DNA from: Nitrobacter hamburgensis X14
GTDB lineage: Bacteria > Pseudomonadota > Alphaproteobacteria > Rhizobiales > Xanthobacteraceae
DNA: 64,000 nucleotides
Direction of reading: 5' to 3'
Assembly: GCF_000013885.1 (NCBI RefSeq)
Contig: NC_007964.1
Location: forward strand, 372,001 to 436,000
The notes beneath the pieces are model-generated. The model did no database searches. It worked only from the letters and a program-made list of their open reading frames with translations, and had not been told where the DNA came from. The translations under genes and the position numbers were made by a program. Shown here piece by piece: positions 48,675 to 57,848 of the stretch (positions within the stretch are counted from its first letter, which is position 1; each line of letters begins with the position of its first letter).

Positions 48675-49784
48675 ATGAGCGCATATATCGCCCGCCGCAT
48701 TCTGTTGATGATTCCCACATTGCTGGGCATCCTGTTCGTGTCGTTCGTCGTGGTGCAGTTCGCGCCCGGTGGTCCGGTCGAGCGGGTGATCGCGCAACTG
48801 AGCGGCGCGGATACCGGCGCGATGTCACGCATTTCCGGATCGTCCGGCGGCGATTTCGGCGCGCGCGGCCAGGTCGGGGCGTCGTCCGACGCCATCAATT
48901 CGAAATACCGCGGCGCTCAGGGACTCGATCCCGCCTTCATCAAGAGTCTTGAAAAGCAGTTCGGCTTCGACAAACCGGCGCCGGAACGCTTTCTGCTGAT
49001 GGTGTGGAATTTCTCCCGCTTCGATTTCGGCAAGAGCTACTTCCGCGACACCACCGTGATCCAGCTCATCAAGGAAAAGCTGCCGGTCTCGATGTCGCTC
49101 GGCATCTGGATGACCCTTCTGACCTACCTGATTTCGATACCGCTCGGAATCCGCAAGGCGGTCAGGGACGGATCACGCTTCGACACCTGGACCTCGGCGG
49201 TGATTATCGTCGGCTTTGCGATCCCCGGCTTTCTGTTTGCGATCCTGCTCATTATCCTGTTCGCCGGCGGATCGTTCTTCAGCATCTTTCCCTTGCGCGG
49301 ATTGACGTCGGACGGCTGGAGCCAGTTTCCCTGGTACTGGAAAATCCTCGATTATTTCTGGCACCTGACGCTGCCTATCATCTCGATGGCGCTCGGCGCC
49401 TTCGCCACCATGACGCTGCTGACCAAGAACTCGTTCCTCGACGAAATCCGCAAGCAGTACGTGATGACGGCGCGCGCCAAGGGCTGCGGCGAGCGGCAGG
49501 TGCTTTACAATCACGTGTTCCGCAACGCCATGCTGATCGTCATCGCCGGGTTTCCCGGCGCGTTCGTTCACGCCTTCTTTTCAGGGTCGCTTTTGATCGA
49601 AACCATTTTTTCGCTCGACGGGCTCGGCCTGCTCGGTTTTGAGAGCGTGCTCAATCGCGACTATCCGGTGGTGTTCGGCACGTTGTTCATCTTTTCGCTG
49701 GTCGGGCTTGCGATCAACCTGATCTCCGATCTGACCTACATGTGGATCGACCCGCGGATCGACTTCGAGGCGCGGGAGGTTTGA
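48675..49784 (+). CDS. yejB: Peptide ABC transporter permease YejB
   Basis: A 369-residue DppB/YejB permease with six membrane segments, beginning YIARRILLMIPTLLGILFVS and FAPGGPVERVIAQLSG; the long periplasmic insert with SSGGDFGARGQVGAS is typical of YejB. The EAA loop is KQYVMTARAKGCGERQVLYN. Its stop overlaps the yejE start (TGATG). Confidence 0.94.
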   Translation: MSAYIARRILLMIPTLLGILFVSFVVVQFAPGGPVERVIAQLSGADTGAMSRISGSSGGDFGARGQVGASSDAINSKYRGAQGLDPAFIKSLEKQFGFDKPAPERFLLMVWNFSRFDFGKSYFRDTTVIQLIKEKLPVSMSLGIWMTLLTYLISIPLGIRKAVRDGSRFDTWTSAVIIVGFAIPGFLFAILLIILFAGGSFFSIFPLRGLTSDGWSQFPWYWKILDYFWHLTLPIISMALGAFATMTLLTKNSFLDEIRKQYVMTARAKGCGERQVLYNHVFRNAMLIVIAGFPGAFVHAFFSGSLLIETIFSLDGLGLLGFESVLNRDYPVVFGTLFIFSLVGLAINLISDLTYMWIDPRIDFEAREV

Positions 49785-50962
49785 TGGCGGTGACTTCGCC
49801 AAAGCCCATCGAAGCCGAGGCCGTCTCGCCGCTCGGCGAAGCGGTGCCGCCGACGCGCCATTCGCTGCGCCTGTCGCCGCTCAATCGCCGCCGCTGGCAG
49901 AGCTTCAAATCGAACCGGCGCGGCTACTGGTCGCTCTGGATATTCCTGATTCTGTTTTTCATCTCGCTGTTCGCTGAATTGATCGCCAACGATCGGCCGT
50001 TCCTGATCAGGTTCGACGGGCATCTCTATTTCCCGGCATTCGTGACCTATCCGGAAACCGCGTTCGGCGGCGACTTCGAGACCGCCGCCGATTATCGCGA
50101 TCCCTATTTGCAGAAGCTGATCGCGAACAAGGGCGGCACCATCGTCTGGCCGCTGATCCGCTATTCCTACGACACCCACAACCTCGATCTGCCGACGCCG
50201 GCGCCCTCAAAACCGACCTGGCTGCTGACCGAGGCGGAATGCAAGGATGTGGTGCAGAGAAAGCACCTCACGGGTTGTCGCGATCTCGAATACAACTGGC
50301 TCGGCACCGACGATCAGGGTCGCGACGTCGTGGCGCGGCTGATTTACGGATTCCGGATTTCGGTGCTGTTCGGACTCTGCCTGACCATCGTGTCGTCGGT
50401 CATCGGCATCGCGGCTGGCGGCGTGCAGGGATATTTCGGCGGCTGGGTCGATCTCGGCTTTCAACGCTTCATCGAGGTCTGGACCGCGATCCCCTCGCTC
50501 TATCTGCTTTTGATCCTGTCGTCGGTGCTGGTGCCGGGATTCTTCGTGCTGCTCGGAATCCTGTTGCTGTTCTCGTGGGTCTCGCTGGTCGGTCTGGTGC
50601 GCGCCGAATTCCTGCGCGGCCGCAACTTCGAATACATCATGGCGGCGCGGGCGCTCGGCGTGTCGAACGCGACCATCATGTTCCGCCATCTTCTGCCCAA
50701 CGCCATGGTCGCGACCATGACATTCCTGCCGTTCATCGTGTCGTCGTCGGTGATGACCCTGACGGCGCTGGATTTTCTCGGCTTCGGGTTGCCGCCGGGC
50801 TCGCCCTCGCTCGGTGAAATGCTGGCGCAGGGCAAGGCCAACGTGCAGGCGCCTTGGCTCGGGTTCACCGGATTTTTCGCGCTCGCGATCATGCTGTCGC
50901 TCTTGATTTTCATCGGCGAAGCCGTGCGCGACGCCTTCGATCCGCGCAAGACGTTCAGGTAG
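49784..50962 (+). CDS. yejE: Peptide ABC transporter permease YejE
   Basis: A 392-residue DppC/YejE permease. N-terminal extension with SPLNRRRWQSFKSNRRGYWS, then a helix, a periplasmic segment with VWPLIRYSYDTHNLDLPTPA, and the transport domain with NWLGTDDQGRDVVARLIYGF and EAA loop EYIMAARALGVSNATIMFRH. Start ATG 49784 overlaps the stop of yejB. It ends six bases before the ATPase gene. Confidence 0.94.
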   Translation: MAVTSPKPIEAEAVSPLGEAVPPTRHSLRLSPLNRRRWQSFKSNRRGYWSLWIFLILFFISLFAELIANDRPFLIRFDGHLYFPAFVTYPETAFGGDFETAADYRDPYLQKLIANKGGTIVWPLIRYSYDTHNLDLPTPAPSKPTWLLTEAECKDVVQRKHLTGCRDLEYNWLGTDDQGRDVVARLIYGFRISVLFGLCLTIVSSVIGIAAGGVQGYFGGWVDLGFQRFIEVWTAIPSLYLLLILSSVLVPGFFVLLGILLLFSWVSLVGLVRAEFLRGRNFEYIMAARALGVSNATIMFRHLLPNAMVATMTFLPFIVSSSVMTLTALDFLGFGLPPGSPSLGEMLAQGKANVQAPWLGFTGFFALAIMLSLLIFIGEAVRDAFDPRKTFR

Positions 50963-50968
50963 GCCGGA

Positions 50969-52600
50969 ATGGGCGCCATCGATCAGCCGCTACTCGACGT
51001 TCGTGACCTGTCCGTTGCGTTTCACCATGGCAGCGGACCATCGGTTGCCGTCGATCGCATTTCGTTCGAGATCAAACGCGGCGAGTGCGTGGCGCTGGTC
51101 GGCGAATCCGGCTCTGGAAAATCCGTCAGCGCGCTCTCGATCCTGAAGCTGCTGCCCTATCCGGCTGCGTCGCACCCCAGCGGCAATATCCGCTTCAAAG
51201 GCCGTGAGCTGCTCGGCATGTCCGAGCGCGAGATCAGGAGCATTCGCGGCAACGACATCTCGATCATCTTTCAGGAGCCGATGACCTCGCTCAATCCGCT
51301 GCACACCGTCGAAGCGCAGATCAGCGAGATAATGCTGCTGCACGGCGGGGTTCGCGGCGCGGCGGCGCGGCAGCGGACCCTGGAACTGCTGACACAAGTC
51401 GGCATTCCCGATCCGGAAACCCGCCTCGCCAGCTATCCGCATCAATTGTCCGGCGGCCAGCGCCAGCGCGTCATGATCGCAATGGCGCTCGCCAACGAAC
51501 CCGACCTTCTGATCGCGGACGAGCCGACCACCGCGCTCGACGTCACCGTGCAGGCGCAAATCCTGGCGCTATTGGCGGATATTCGCGCCCGGCTCGGAAT
51601 GAGTCTGTTGTTCATCACCCACGATCTCGGCATCGTCCGCCGCATCGCCGACCGTGTTTGCGTCATGAACGGCGGCAAGATCGTCGAGAAGGGACCGGTC
51701 GAGCAGGTCTTTGAAGAGCCGCGCCATCCCTACACGCGCGAGCTTTTGGCCGCCGAGCCGAAGCCCGACCCTGCGCCGCCGCGGCCGGAGTCTCCGGTCG
51801 TGATCGCAGCCGACGATCTCAAGGTCTGGTTTCCGATCCGGCGCGGCCTGTTGCGCAAGACGGTCGGCCACATCAAGGCGGTCGACGGCGTGACGCTGAA
51901 GGTGCGCAAGGGCGAAACGCTCGGCGTCGTCGGCGAATCCGGGTCCGGCAAGACCACGCTGGGGCTGGCGCTGTTGCGGTTGATCTCGTCCGATGGCCCG
52001 ATCGTGTTCCTGAGCAAGAACATCCAGGGTCTGCGTTTCAAGGCGATGCGGCCGTTCCGCCGCGACATGCAGATCGTGTTTCAGGACCCGTTCGGGGCGT
52101 TGAGTCCGCGAATGTCGGTCGGCGATATCGTGGCCGAGGGCTTGAGCGTGCATCAGCGATCGCTTTCGGACACTGAGCGCGAGGCGCGGGTGGTCAAGGC
52201 GCTGAAAGATGTCGGGCTCGATCCTGCAACGCGCTTTCGCTATCCGCACGAATTCTCCGGGGGCCAGCGCCAGCGCATCAGTATCGCGCGCGCCGTGGTG
52301 CTGGAGCCGAATTTCGTCGTGCTGGACGAACCGACCAGTGCGCTCGACATGCTGTTCCAGGCGCAGATGGTCGATCTCTTGCGCGACCTGCAGCGCAAGC
52401 GCGACCTGACCTATATGTTCATCTCGCACGATCTGCGCGTGGTCGCCTCTCTTGCCAGCCATCTCATCGTGATGCGGCACGGCAAGGTGGTCGAGGAAGG
52501 GCCGGCGTCGCACCTGTTCAAGAATCCGAAATCGGATTACACGCGCGCGCTGTTTGCTGCCGCTTTCCGGCTGGAGACCGCGCCGGGCGAATCGAAATAA
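50969..52600 (+). CDS. yejF: Peptide ABC transporter ATPase YejF (two fused ATPase domains)
   Basis: A 543-residue protein with two complete ATPase domains. First: GESGSGKSVSALSILKLLPY, LSGGQRQRVMIAMALANEPD, LLIADEPTTALDVTVQAQIL. Second: GESGSGKTTLGLALLRLISS, FSGGQRQRISIARAVVLEPN, FVVLDEPTSALDMLFQAQMV. Both carry the C-terminal oligopeptide-transporter tail (RHPYTRELL, KSDYTRALF). It powers the YejB/YejE channel and completes the operon. Confidence 0.95.
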   Translation: MGAIDQPLLDVRDLSVAFHHGSGPSVAVDRISFEIKRGECVALVGESGSGKSVSALSILKLLPYPAASHPSGNIRFKGRELLGMSEREIRSIRGNDISIIFQEPMTSLNPLHTVEAQISEIMLLHGGVRGAAARQRTLELLTQVGIPDPETRLASYPHQLSGGQRQRVMIAMALANEPDLLIADEPTTALDVTVQAQILALLADIRARLGMSLLFITHDLGIVRRIADRVCVMNGGKIVEKGPVEQVFEEPRHPYTRELLAAEPKPDPAPPRPESPVVIAADDLKVWFPIRRGLLRKTVGHIKAVDGVTLKVRKGETLGVVGESGSGKTTLGLALLRLISSDGPIVFLSKNIQGLRFKAMRPFRRDMQIVFQDPFGALSPRMSVGDIVAEGLSVHQRSLSDTEREARVVKALKDVGLDPATRFRYPHEFSGGQRQRISIARAVVLEPNFVVLDEPTSALDMLFQAQMVDLLRDLQRKRDLTYMFISHDLRVVASLASHLIVMRHGKVVEEGPASHLFKNPKSDYTRALFAAAFRLETAPGESK

Positions 52601-52601
52601 A

Positions 52602-53447
52602 TCAATCCAGCCGCTTCACGCTCGTCACTTCACTTCCCGCCGCCTTGATGCGGGTGATCGCCTCGTCAATGCGCTCAATGGCGGTGGCCATGTGATGGGC
52701 GTTGGCGTGGACCAGCGTGGTCGCATCGCGGACGATGGCGACGTGTCCTTTCCAGAACATCAGATCGCCGCGCCGCGGCTGTTGCGCCTCCACGGGAGAT
52801 AGCGTGCGGCCCAGGGCTCGCTCCTGCATGTCGCTGTCGCGCGGGCATCCGATGCCGGATGCGTTGAGCGCCACCTGCACGAGCCCTGAGCAGTCGATAC
52901 CGAGGCTGGTCTTGCCGCCCCACAGATACGGCGTTCCGGTGAACATTTCGGCGACCGTGACGAAATCCACCGCGATGTCATCGAGCGGCGCGACATGGAC
53001 GGCGGGTATGTGGAGATGGCCGGCGGCGACGGCAAAGTCGCCGTCATGGCGCTGGACGGTCAGCCTGGCGCCGAGCGACAGCGTCTCGGCCGGCTGCAGC
53101 TTGATCGACGGCCCGGGAAAGGCAAACGTCCGCAAGGCAATGACCTTGTGTGTCGGTGCCGCGCCGGGCCGTGCGAGCGCGCGGTCGGGCAGCCAGCCGA
53201 CATAGCCGTCGCCGTTCAATTGACCCCAGGCCCAGCCTTCGGAGTTGTGGTCGTAAACCGTGACGCGCTCGCCGCGCAGCGCCTGGGTGTCGAGCATGGC
53301 GTCAGGCAAAGGCTGGCGCCGCAGCGGTACCACCGCGTCAACGACCTCCCATTCCTCGCCATCGGCGAAGCGTGCCGCCTCGATCGTGCCTTCGAGATAG
53401 CGGGCGGCGACCTCCGGCCGGGCCGGCGTGAGACGCGGATCATCCAT
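52602..53447 (-). CDS. NlpC/P60 family peptidase with SH3 domains
   Basis: A 281-residue protein. Two bacterial SH3-like stretches (GERVTVYDHNSEGWAWGQLN and the region near 125-150) precede an NlpC/P60 domain with the catalytic Cys in LGIDCSGLVQVALNASG, His in WKGHVAIVRDATTLVHANAH. Enzymes of this type cut D-gamma-glutamyl-diamino-acid bonds in murein peptides. No signal peptide is seen, so it probably works on recycled muropeptides in the cytoplasm. Its start overlaps the end of the M17 aminopeptidase gene by eight bases, which fits joint peptide recycling. Confidence 0.9.
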   Translation of the reverse strand: MDDPRLTPARPEVAARYLEGTIEAARFADGEEWEVVDAVVPLRRQPLPDAMLDTQALRGERVTVYDHNSEGWAWGQLNGDGYVGWLPDRALARPGAAPTHKVIALRTFAFPGPSIKLQPAETLSLGARLTVQRHDGDFAVAAGHLHIPAVHVAPLDDIAVDFVTVAEMFTGTPYLWGGKTSLGIDCSGLVQVALNASGIGCPRDSDMQERALGRTLSPVEAQQPRRGDLMFWKGHVAIVRDATTLVHANAHHMATAIERIDEAITRIKAAGSEVTSVKRLD

Positions 53448-54822
53448 AGCGTTCGCTCAACAGCCTGTAGATCGCGCGCGCGGCCTGGCATTCGCCGCCC
53501 TCCGGGCGCGCCGGCTTCGCCGACGGCGTCCAGCCGTAGATATCGACATGAAGCCAGTTCTTCGCCGCCTCGACGAAGCGCTGCAGGAACAGCGCGCAGA
53601 CGATCGAGCCGGCAAAGCCGCCCGACGGCGCATTGTTGATGTCGGCGACCTTGGAATCGAGCCACGCATCGTAAGCGGGCCATAGCGGCATCCGCCACAG
53701 CGGATCGTTCTCGGCCTGCGCGCAGCGCGCGACATCGAGCGCCAGTGCGTCGTCGCTGGTATAGAACGGCGGGATATCCGGTCCCAGCGCCACGCGCGCC
53801 GCGCCGGTGAGCGTCCCCAGATCGATCAGCAGGTCGGGTTTCTCTTCATCGGCCAGCGCCAGCGCGTCGGCGAGGACCAGCCGGCCCTCGGCGTCGGTGT
53901 TGCCGATTTCCACTGTCGGTCCCTTGCGCGACGGAAAGATGTCGAGCGGCCGGAACGCGTTGCCGGCCACGGAGTTTTCGACCGCCGGGATCAGCACGCG
54001 CAGCCGGACCTTCAGCTTCGCATCCATGATCATCAGCGCCAAAGCCAGCACATTGGCCGCGCCGCCCATGTCCTTCTTCATGATCTGCATGCCGCTGGCG
54101 GTTTTGAGATCGACGCCCCCGGTGTCGAAGCAGACGCCTTTCCCGACCAGCGTAACCTTCGGGTGCGCGGGATCGCCCCAGGCGATATCGATCAGGCGCG
54201 GCGCGCGCGGCGAGGCCATGCCGACGGCATGGATCAGCGGGAAATTCCGCTGTCTCAGATCGTCGCCGACGATGCAGCCGAATTTCGCGCCGAAACGCTG
54301 CGCAAGGCTCTCGGCCGCCGCCGCAAGCTCTCCGGGGCCCATATCGTTGGCGGGCGTATTGATCAGGTCGCGGGCAAGCGTCGCCGCATCCGCCATCCGC
54401 GAGATATCAGCGATGTCGACGCCTTCGGGCGGCACCAGCGTGGCTTTTTGTGCATCGGCCTTGCGGTAGCGATCGAAGCGGTAGCTGCCGAGCGCGAACG
54501 CCAGCGCCGCGAGATGCATATCGTCCGGCGCATTGGCAAAGCGGAATGTCCCGGCAGGCAACAGCCCCGGCAGCTTGCCGGCGAGGAAGGGGTCGCGCGC
54601 GAGGTCCGATGCATCGCCAAGTCCGAGGAGAATGTGTGAGACGTCGCCGTTCGCTGCGGGCAGCGCGAGGTACTGCCCCGGCTTCGCCGCAAAGCCGCTC
54701 GCCTCGGCAAACCGGCGTGCCGGAGCATCGAGCGGTACACCCATCGTTTCCCACGTCGCCTTGGCCACGAAGGTGATCGGAACGGCCTCCTCGGCAGGCA
54801 CGGTCGCAAACGCAGGATGCAT
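53440..54822 (-). CDS. Leucyl aminopeptidase family M17
   Basis: A 460-residue M17 metallopeptidase: LINTPANDMGPGELAAAAES, metal ligands and Lys in KVTLVGKGVCFDTGGVDLKT and MQIMKKDMGGAANVLALALM, and NTDAEGRLVLADALALADEE with the bicarbonate-site Arg. It removes N-terminal residues from peptides in the cytoplasm as a hexamer with two metal ions. Co-transcribed with the NlpC/P60 gene. Located next to the Yej peptide importer, a sensible grouping, though on the other strand. Confidence 0.93.
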   Translation of the reverse strand: MHPAFATVPAEEAVPITFVAKATWETMGVPLDAPARRFAEASGFAAKPGQYLALPAANGDVSHILLGLGDASDLARDPFLAGKLPGLLPAGTFRFANAPDDMHLAALAFALGSYRFDRYRKADAQKATLVPPEGVDIADISRMADAATLARDLINTPANDMGPGELAAAAESLAQRFGAKFGCIVGDDLRQRNFPLIHAVGMASPRAPRLIDIAWGDPAHPKVTLVGKGVCFDTGGVDLKTASGMQIMKKDMGGAANVLALALMIMDAKLKVRLRVLIPAVENSVAGNAFRPLDIFPSRKGPTVEIGNTDAEGRLVLADALALADEEKPDLLIDLGTLTGAARVALGPDIPPFYTSDDALALDVARCAQAENDPLWRMPLWPAYDAWLDSKVADINNAPSGGFAGSIVCALFLQRFVEAAKNWLHVDIYGWTPSAKPARPEGGECQAARAIYRLLSERYG

Positions 54823-54972
54823 GGTTGTCTCGATCTCTCGGTTTGATGAGGAGGAGTTTAACGGGAGGAGGCGCGGGTGTCAGGCAGGGTAGTTAACCAG
54901 ACGTTAGGGTTAACAGTCTATTGCTGAAACCGTCCAGCTTCCTGATCGGCCCGCAATTGCGAGTAAGTGCTT

Positions 54973-55782
54973 ATGCGTCAGCAGTCGTGTCTTGCCAGGC
55001 TCCTCGCATCCGCAGCCGTGACGGCGATGCTGGCGGCCGGACTCGCCGGCTGTCAGACCGCGGGCATGTCCGACGTCACCGGCTCGCTCGGCGCGAGGAC
55101 GGAGGCGAATCCCGCAACCGATCCTCATCGCACCGCCGAAGTCTATGGCGAGCGGTTTCGCGCCAATCCCAAAGACCCCGATGTGGCCCTGAAGTACGGG
55201 CAGGCATTGCGCGCCATCGGGCAGCGCGCCCAGGCCGTTGCGGTGCTGGAACGCGCCGCGATCCTGAACCCCGGCAACAAGGCGGTGCTTGCCGGCTGGG
55301 GGCGGGCGCTGGCCGACAACGGCCAGTCACAGCAGGCGTTCGATGTGCTCGGCCGGGCGCACACGCCGGCAAATCCGGACTGGCGGATTCTCTCGGTCCA
55401 GGGGACCACGCTCGACAAGCTCGGCCGTCACGACGACGCGCGCCGCTATTATGCAAGCGCGCTCAGGATCAGGCCCGACGAGCCCTCGGTACTGTCCAAT
55501 CTCGGCATGTCGTATGTCCTGACCAAGGAACTTGCAAAAGCCGAGGAGGTGTTGCGCCGCGCTTATGCCAGCGCTCGGGCCGACAGCCGGATCCGGCAGA
55601 ACCTGGCGCTGGTCGTCGGCTTGCAGGGCCGGTTCGACGAGGCCGAGAGCATCGTGAAAGCCGATCTGCCCGCCAATGAGGCGGAGGCTAACGTCGCCTA
55701 TCTGAAGCAGATGCTCGGCCGCGGCGCCAACGCGCGGGCCGGCGCGGGAGATGTTCTTGGTCCGGATTCCCGCAAATCATAA
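54973..55782 (+). CDS. tadD: TPR lipoprotein, TadD-like
   Basis: A 269-residue protein from ATG 54973 with a lipoprotein signal (LAAGLAGC, lipid on the Cys) and four to five TPR units, for example RAQAVAVLERAAILNPGNKA, HDDARRYYASALRIRPDEPS and LAKAEEVLRRAYASARADSR. TadD lipoproteins help place the secretin of Tad/Flp pili. It is convergent with tadC, the last gene of the pilus cluster, which supports the name. Transcribed separately from the rest. Confidence 0.82.
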   Translation: MRQQSCLARLLASAAVTAMLAAGLAGCQTAGMSDVTGSLGARTEANPATDPHRTAEVYGERFRANPKDPDVALKYGQALRAIGQRAQAVAVLERAAILNPGNKAVLAGWGRALADNGQSQQAFDVLGRAHTPANPDWRILSVQGTTLDKLGRHDDARRYYASALRIRPDEPSVLSNLGMSYVLTKELAKAEEVLRRAYASARADSRIRQNLALVVGLQGRFDEAESIVKADLPANEAEANVAYLKQMLGRGANARAGAGDVLGPDSRKS

Positions 55783-55874
55783 GACTTCGGTCATGAAGAT
55801 TTGGGTCATGGCTCCCGAAAGCGGTCCGCGATCGGAGTGACCGGCCTGCAGCAGCGCCGCCGATCCGTAAACCC

Positions 55875-56852
55875 TCAATGCATCTGGGCCGCGATCTTGA
55901 TGCCCGTCGGCCCGAGAATGACCACGAACAGCACGGGAAGGAAGAACACGATCATCGGGACCGTCAGCTTGGGCGGCAGGGCGGCCGCCTTCTTCTCGGC
56001 TTCGGTCATGCGCATATCGCGATTTTCCTGGGCCATCACGCGAAGGCTTTGTGCGAGCGGAGTGCCGTATCGTTCCGACTGCTGGAGTGCGAGACACACC
56101 GATTTCACGCCCTCGACCCCGGTGCGTTTTGCCAGATTCTCGTAGGCGACCTTGCGGTCCTGAAGGTACGACAATTCGGCCGTGGTCAGCGTGAACTCCT
56201 CGGCCAGCGCGACCGACTGGCTGCCGATTTCCGTGCTGACCTTGCGGAACGCGACTTCGATCGACATGCCGGATTCGATGCAGATCAGCAGCAGATCGAG
56301 CGCGTCCGGGAAGGCCCGTTTGATCGAGATCTGGCGTTTGGTGATGGCGTTCTTCAGGAACAGCATCGGCGCCTGCAAGCCGAAAAACGCGGCGCCGATG
56401 CAGATGCCGATCTTGATCGGGGTCGACTGCTGCATGTGTGATAGCAGGAAAACGTAGACGATCGCTCCGATCAGCATCACGATCGGGGTGACCATGCGGA
56501 AGAACAGGAAGGTGACGTAAGGCGCCTGACCGCGATACCCCGCCATGACGAGTTTCTCGCGTGCGGCTTCCTGCGCCACCCACTTGCCGAGATTGAGATC
56601 TTCCACGACCTTCGAGACGAACTGCTTCGGGGCCTGACGCAGCGAGACCTTTTCGGATTTCGCGAGCCGCTCGCGCTCGCGCTGCCGGATGCGTTCGCGC
56701 TCGCTGGCGACGGCCTTCATCCGCTTGGTGAGCCCCTCCGCCGCGAAGAACGGCGTGATCAGAGTATAGACAGTTGCGCTGGCGGCGATGGCGGCGAGCA
56801 CCATCGTCATGAACTGCGGGTCGTGGAGTTTCTCGATCAGGAAGTCGAGCAT
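55875..56852 (-). CDS. tadC: Tad pilus platform protein TadC
   Basis: A 325-residue GspF-type inner-membrane protein with an N-terminal helix (TMVLAAIAASATVYTLITPF), a charged cytoplasmic stretch, the F domain FPDALDLLLICIESGMSIEV and a C-terminal helix (VPMIVFFLPVLFVVILGPTG). Forms the assembly platform with TadB. Ten bases behind tadB. Last gene of the cluster on this strand. Confidence 0.92.
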   Translation of the reverse strand: MLDFLIEKLHDPQFMTMVLAAIAASATVYTLITPFFAAEGLTKRMKAVASERERIRQRERERLAKSEKVSLRQAPKQFVSKVVEDLNLGKWVAQEAAREKLVMAGYRGQAPYVTFLFFRMVTPIVMLIGAIVYVFLLSHMQQSTPIKIGICIGAAFFGLQAPMLFLKNAITKRQISIKRAFPDALDLLLICIESGMSIEVAFRKVSTEIGSQSVALAEEFTLTTAELSYLQDRKVAYENLAKRTGVEGVKSVCLALQQSERYGTPLAQSLRVMAQENRDMRMTEAEKKAAALPPKLTVPMIVFFLPVLFVVILGPTGIKIAAQMH

Positions 56853-56861
56853 GCTGCACCG

Positions 56862-57836
56862 TCAGAAGTCGAAGTTGATCATTTTCTTCATCACGAAGAT
56901 GCCGGCCGACATCCACAATACGCAGCCGGCCAGCATCAGCCGCCCGGTGGGATGGGTCCAAAGCATTGCGATGTAGTCCGGGGTAGTCAGATAGACCAGC
57001 ATCATGACGACGGGAGGCAGCGAGCCGATGATGGCGGCGGACGCCTTGGCTTCCATCGACATGGCCTGGATTTTCTCGGCCATCTTCTTGCGGTCGCGTA
57101 GCACCTTGGACAGGTTGCCGAGAGCTTCCGACAGGTTGCCGCCGGATTTCTGCTGGATCGCGATCACGATGCCGAAGAAGTTCGCTTCGGGAACCGGCAT
57201 CCGCTCGTACAGCCGCGCACAGGCCTCGCCGAGCGGCATGCCGATCGCCTGCGTTTCGATGATCGCCGCGAATTCGCTTTTCAGCGGCTCCGGCGAGTCG
57301 GCCGCGACCACCTTGATGGATTCGAACAGTGGCAGGCCGGCCTTGATGCCGCGAACGATCACGTCCACCGCATCGGGAAGCGCGCGCAGAAACGCCTTCT
57401 CGCGGCGCGTCTTGAGGAAGCCCAGCAGCCAGCGCGGCAAGCCGAAGCCCGCCGCGAATGCAAGGCCGACCGCGGCGATCGGCCCGGCTCCCGAAAACAT
57501 TGGAACGGCAAAACAGACCGCGCCGAAAATGCCGGAGACGATCAGAAATTTTTCCTTCGACCAGGACAGGCCTGCCTGTGCGATGCGGTCGTTGAGCGTG
57601 ATCTTGCTGTCGCGCTTCTGGCGTTGCTCGATTTCCCGCAGCGATCCCTCGATCTGCTCGCGGCGCGAACGCTGGGCTCTGTCGACCTGCCGGACCGCCG
57701 GCGCTGTCCGCGCGAATGCCGAACGGCGCTTCTCCGCCTTCGCCTCGCCCGACAGCGCCGGATACAGGAATACCCATGCGACGCCGCCAACCGCGGTTGC
57801 AGCCATGAATGCCATTGCGAGGGTCTGCAAGTTCAT
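56862..57836 (-). CDS. tadB: Tad pilus platform protein TadB
   Basis: A 324-residue GspF-type protein: N-terminal helix, SKITLNDRIAQAGLSWSKEK, a pair of helices (FGAVCFAVPMFSGAGPIAAV region) and the F domain LPDAVDVIVRGIKAGLPLFE with EANFFGIVIAIQQKSGGNLS. Partner of TadC in the pilus motor platform. Twelve bases behind the ATPase gene. Confidence 0.92.
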   Translation of the reverse strand: MNLQTLAMAFMAATAVGGVAWVFLYPALSGEAKAEKRRSAFARTAPAVRQVDRAQRSRREQIEGSLREIEQRQKRDSKITLNDRIAQAGLSWSKEKFLIVSGIFGAVCFAVPMFSGAGPIAAVGLAFAAGFGLPRWLLGFLKTRREKAFLRALPDAVDVIVRGIKAGLPLFESIKVVAADSPEPLKSEFAAIIETQAIGMPLGEACARLYERMPVPEANFFGIVIAIQQKSGGNLSEALGNLSKVLRDRKKMAEKIQAMSMEAKASAAIIGSLPPVVMMLVYLTTPDYIAMLWTHPTGRLMLAGCVLWMSAGIFVMKKMINFDF

Positions 57837-57848
57837 CGGCGCGCGTCC

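Noticed and set aside
46636..48828. A 730-codon minus-strand frame across the second YejA gene
   Set aside because: Antisense shadow with Arg/His-rich composition and no recognisable domain.
55777..57777. A 666-codon minus-strand frame across tadC and tadB
   Set aside because: It is on the same strand but in another frame; TadB and TadC are complete in the chosen frames and this translation has no domain pattern.
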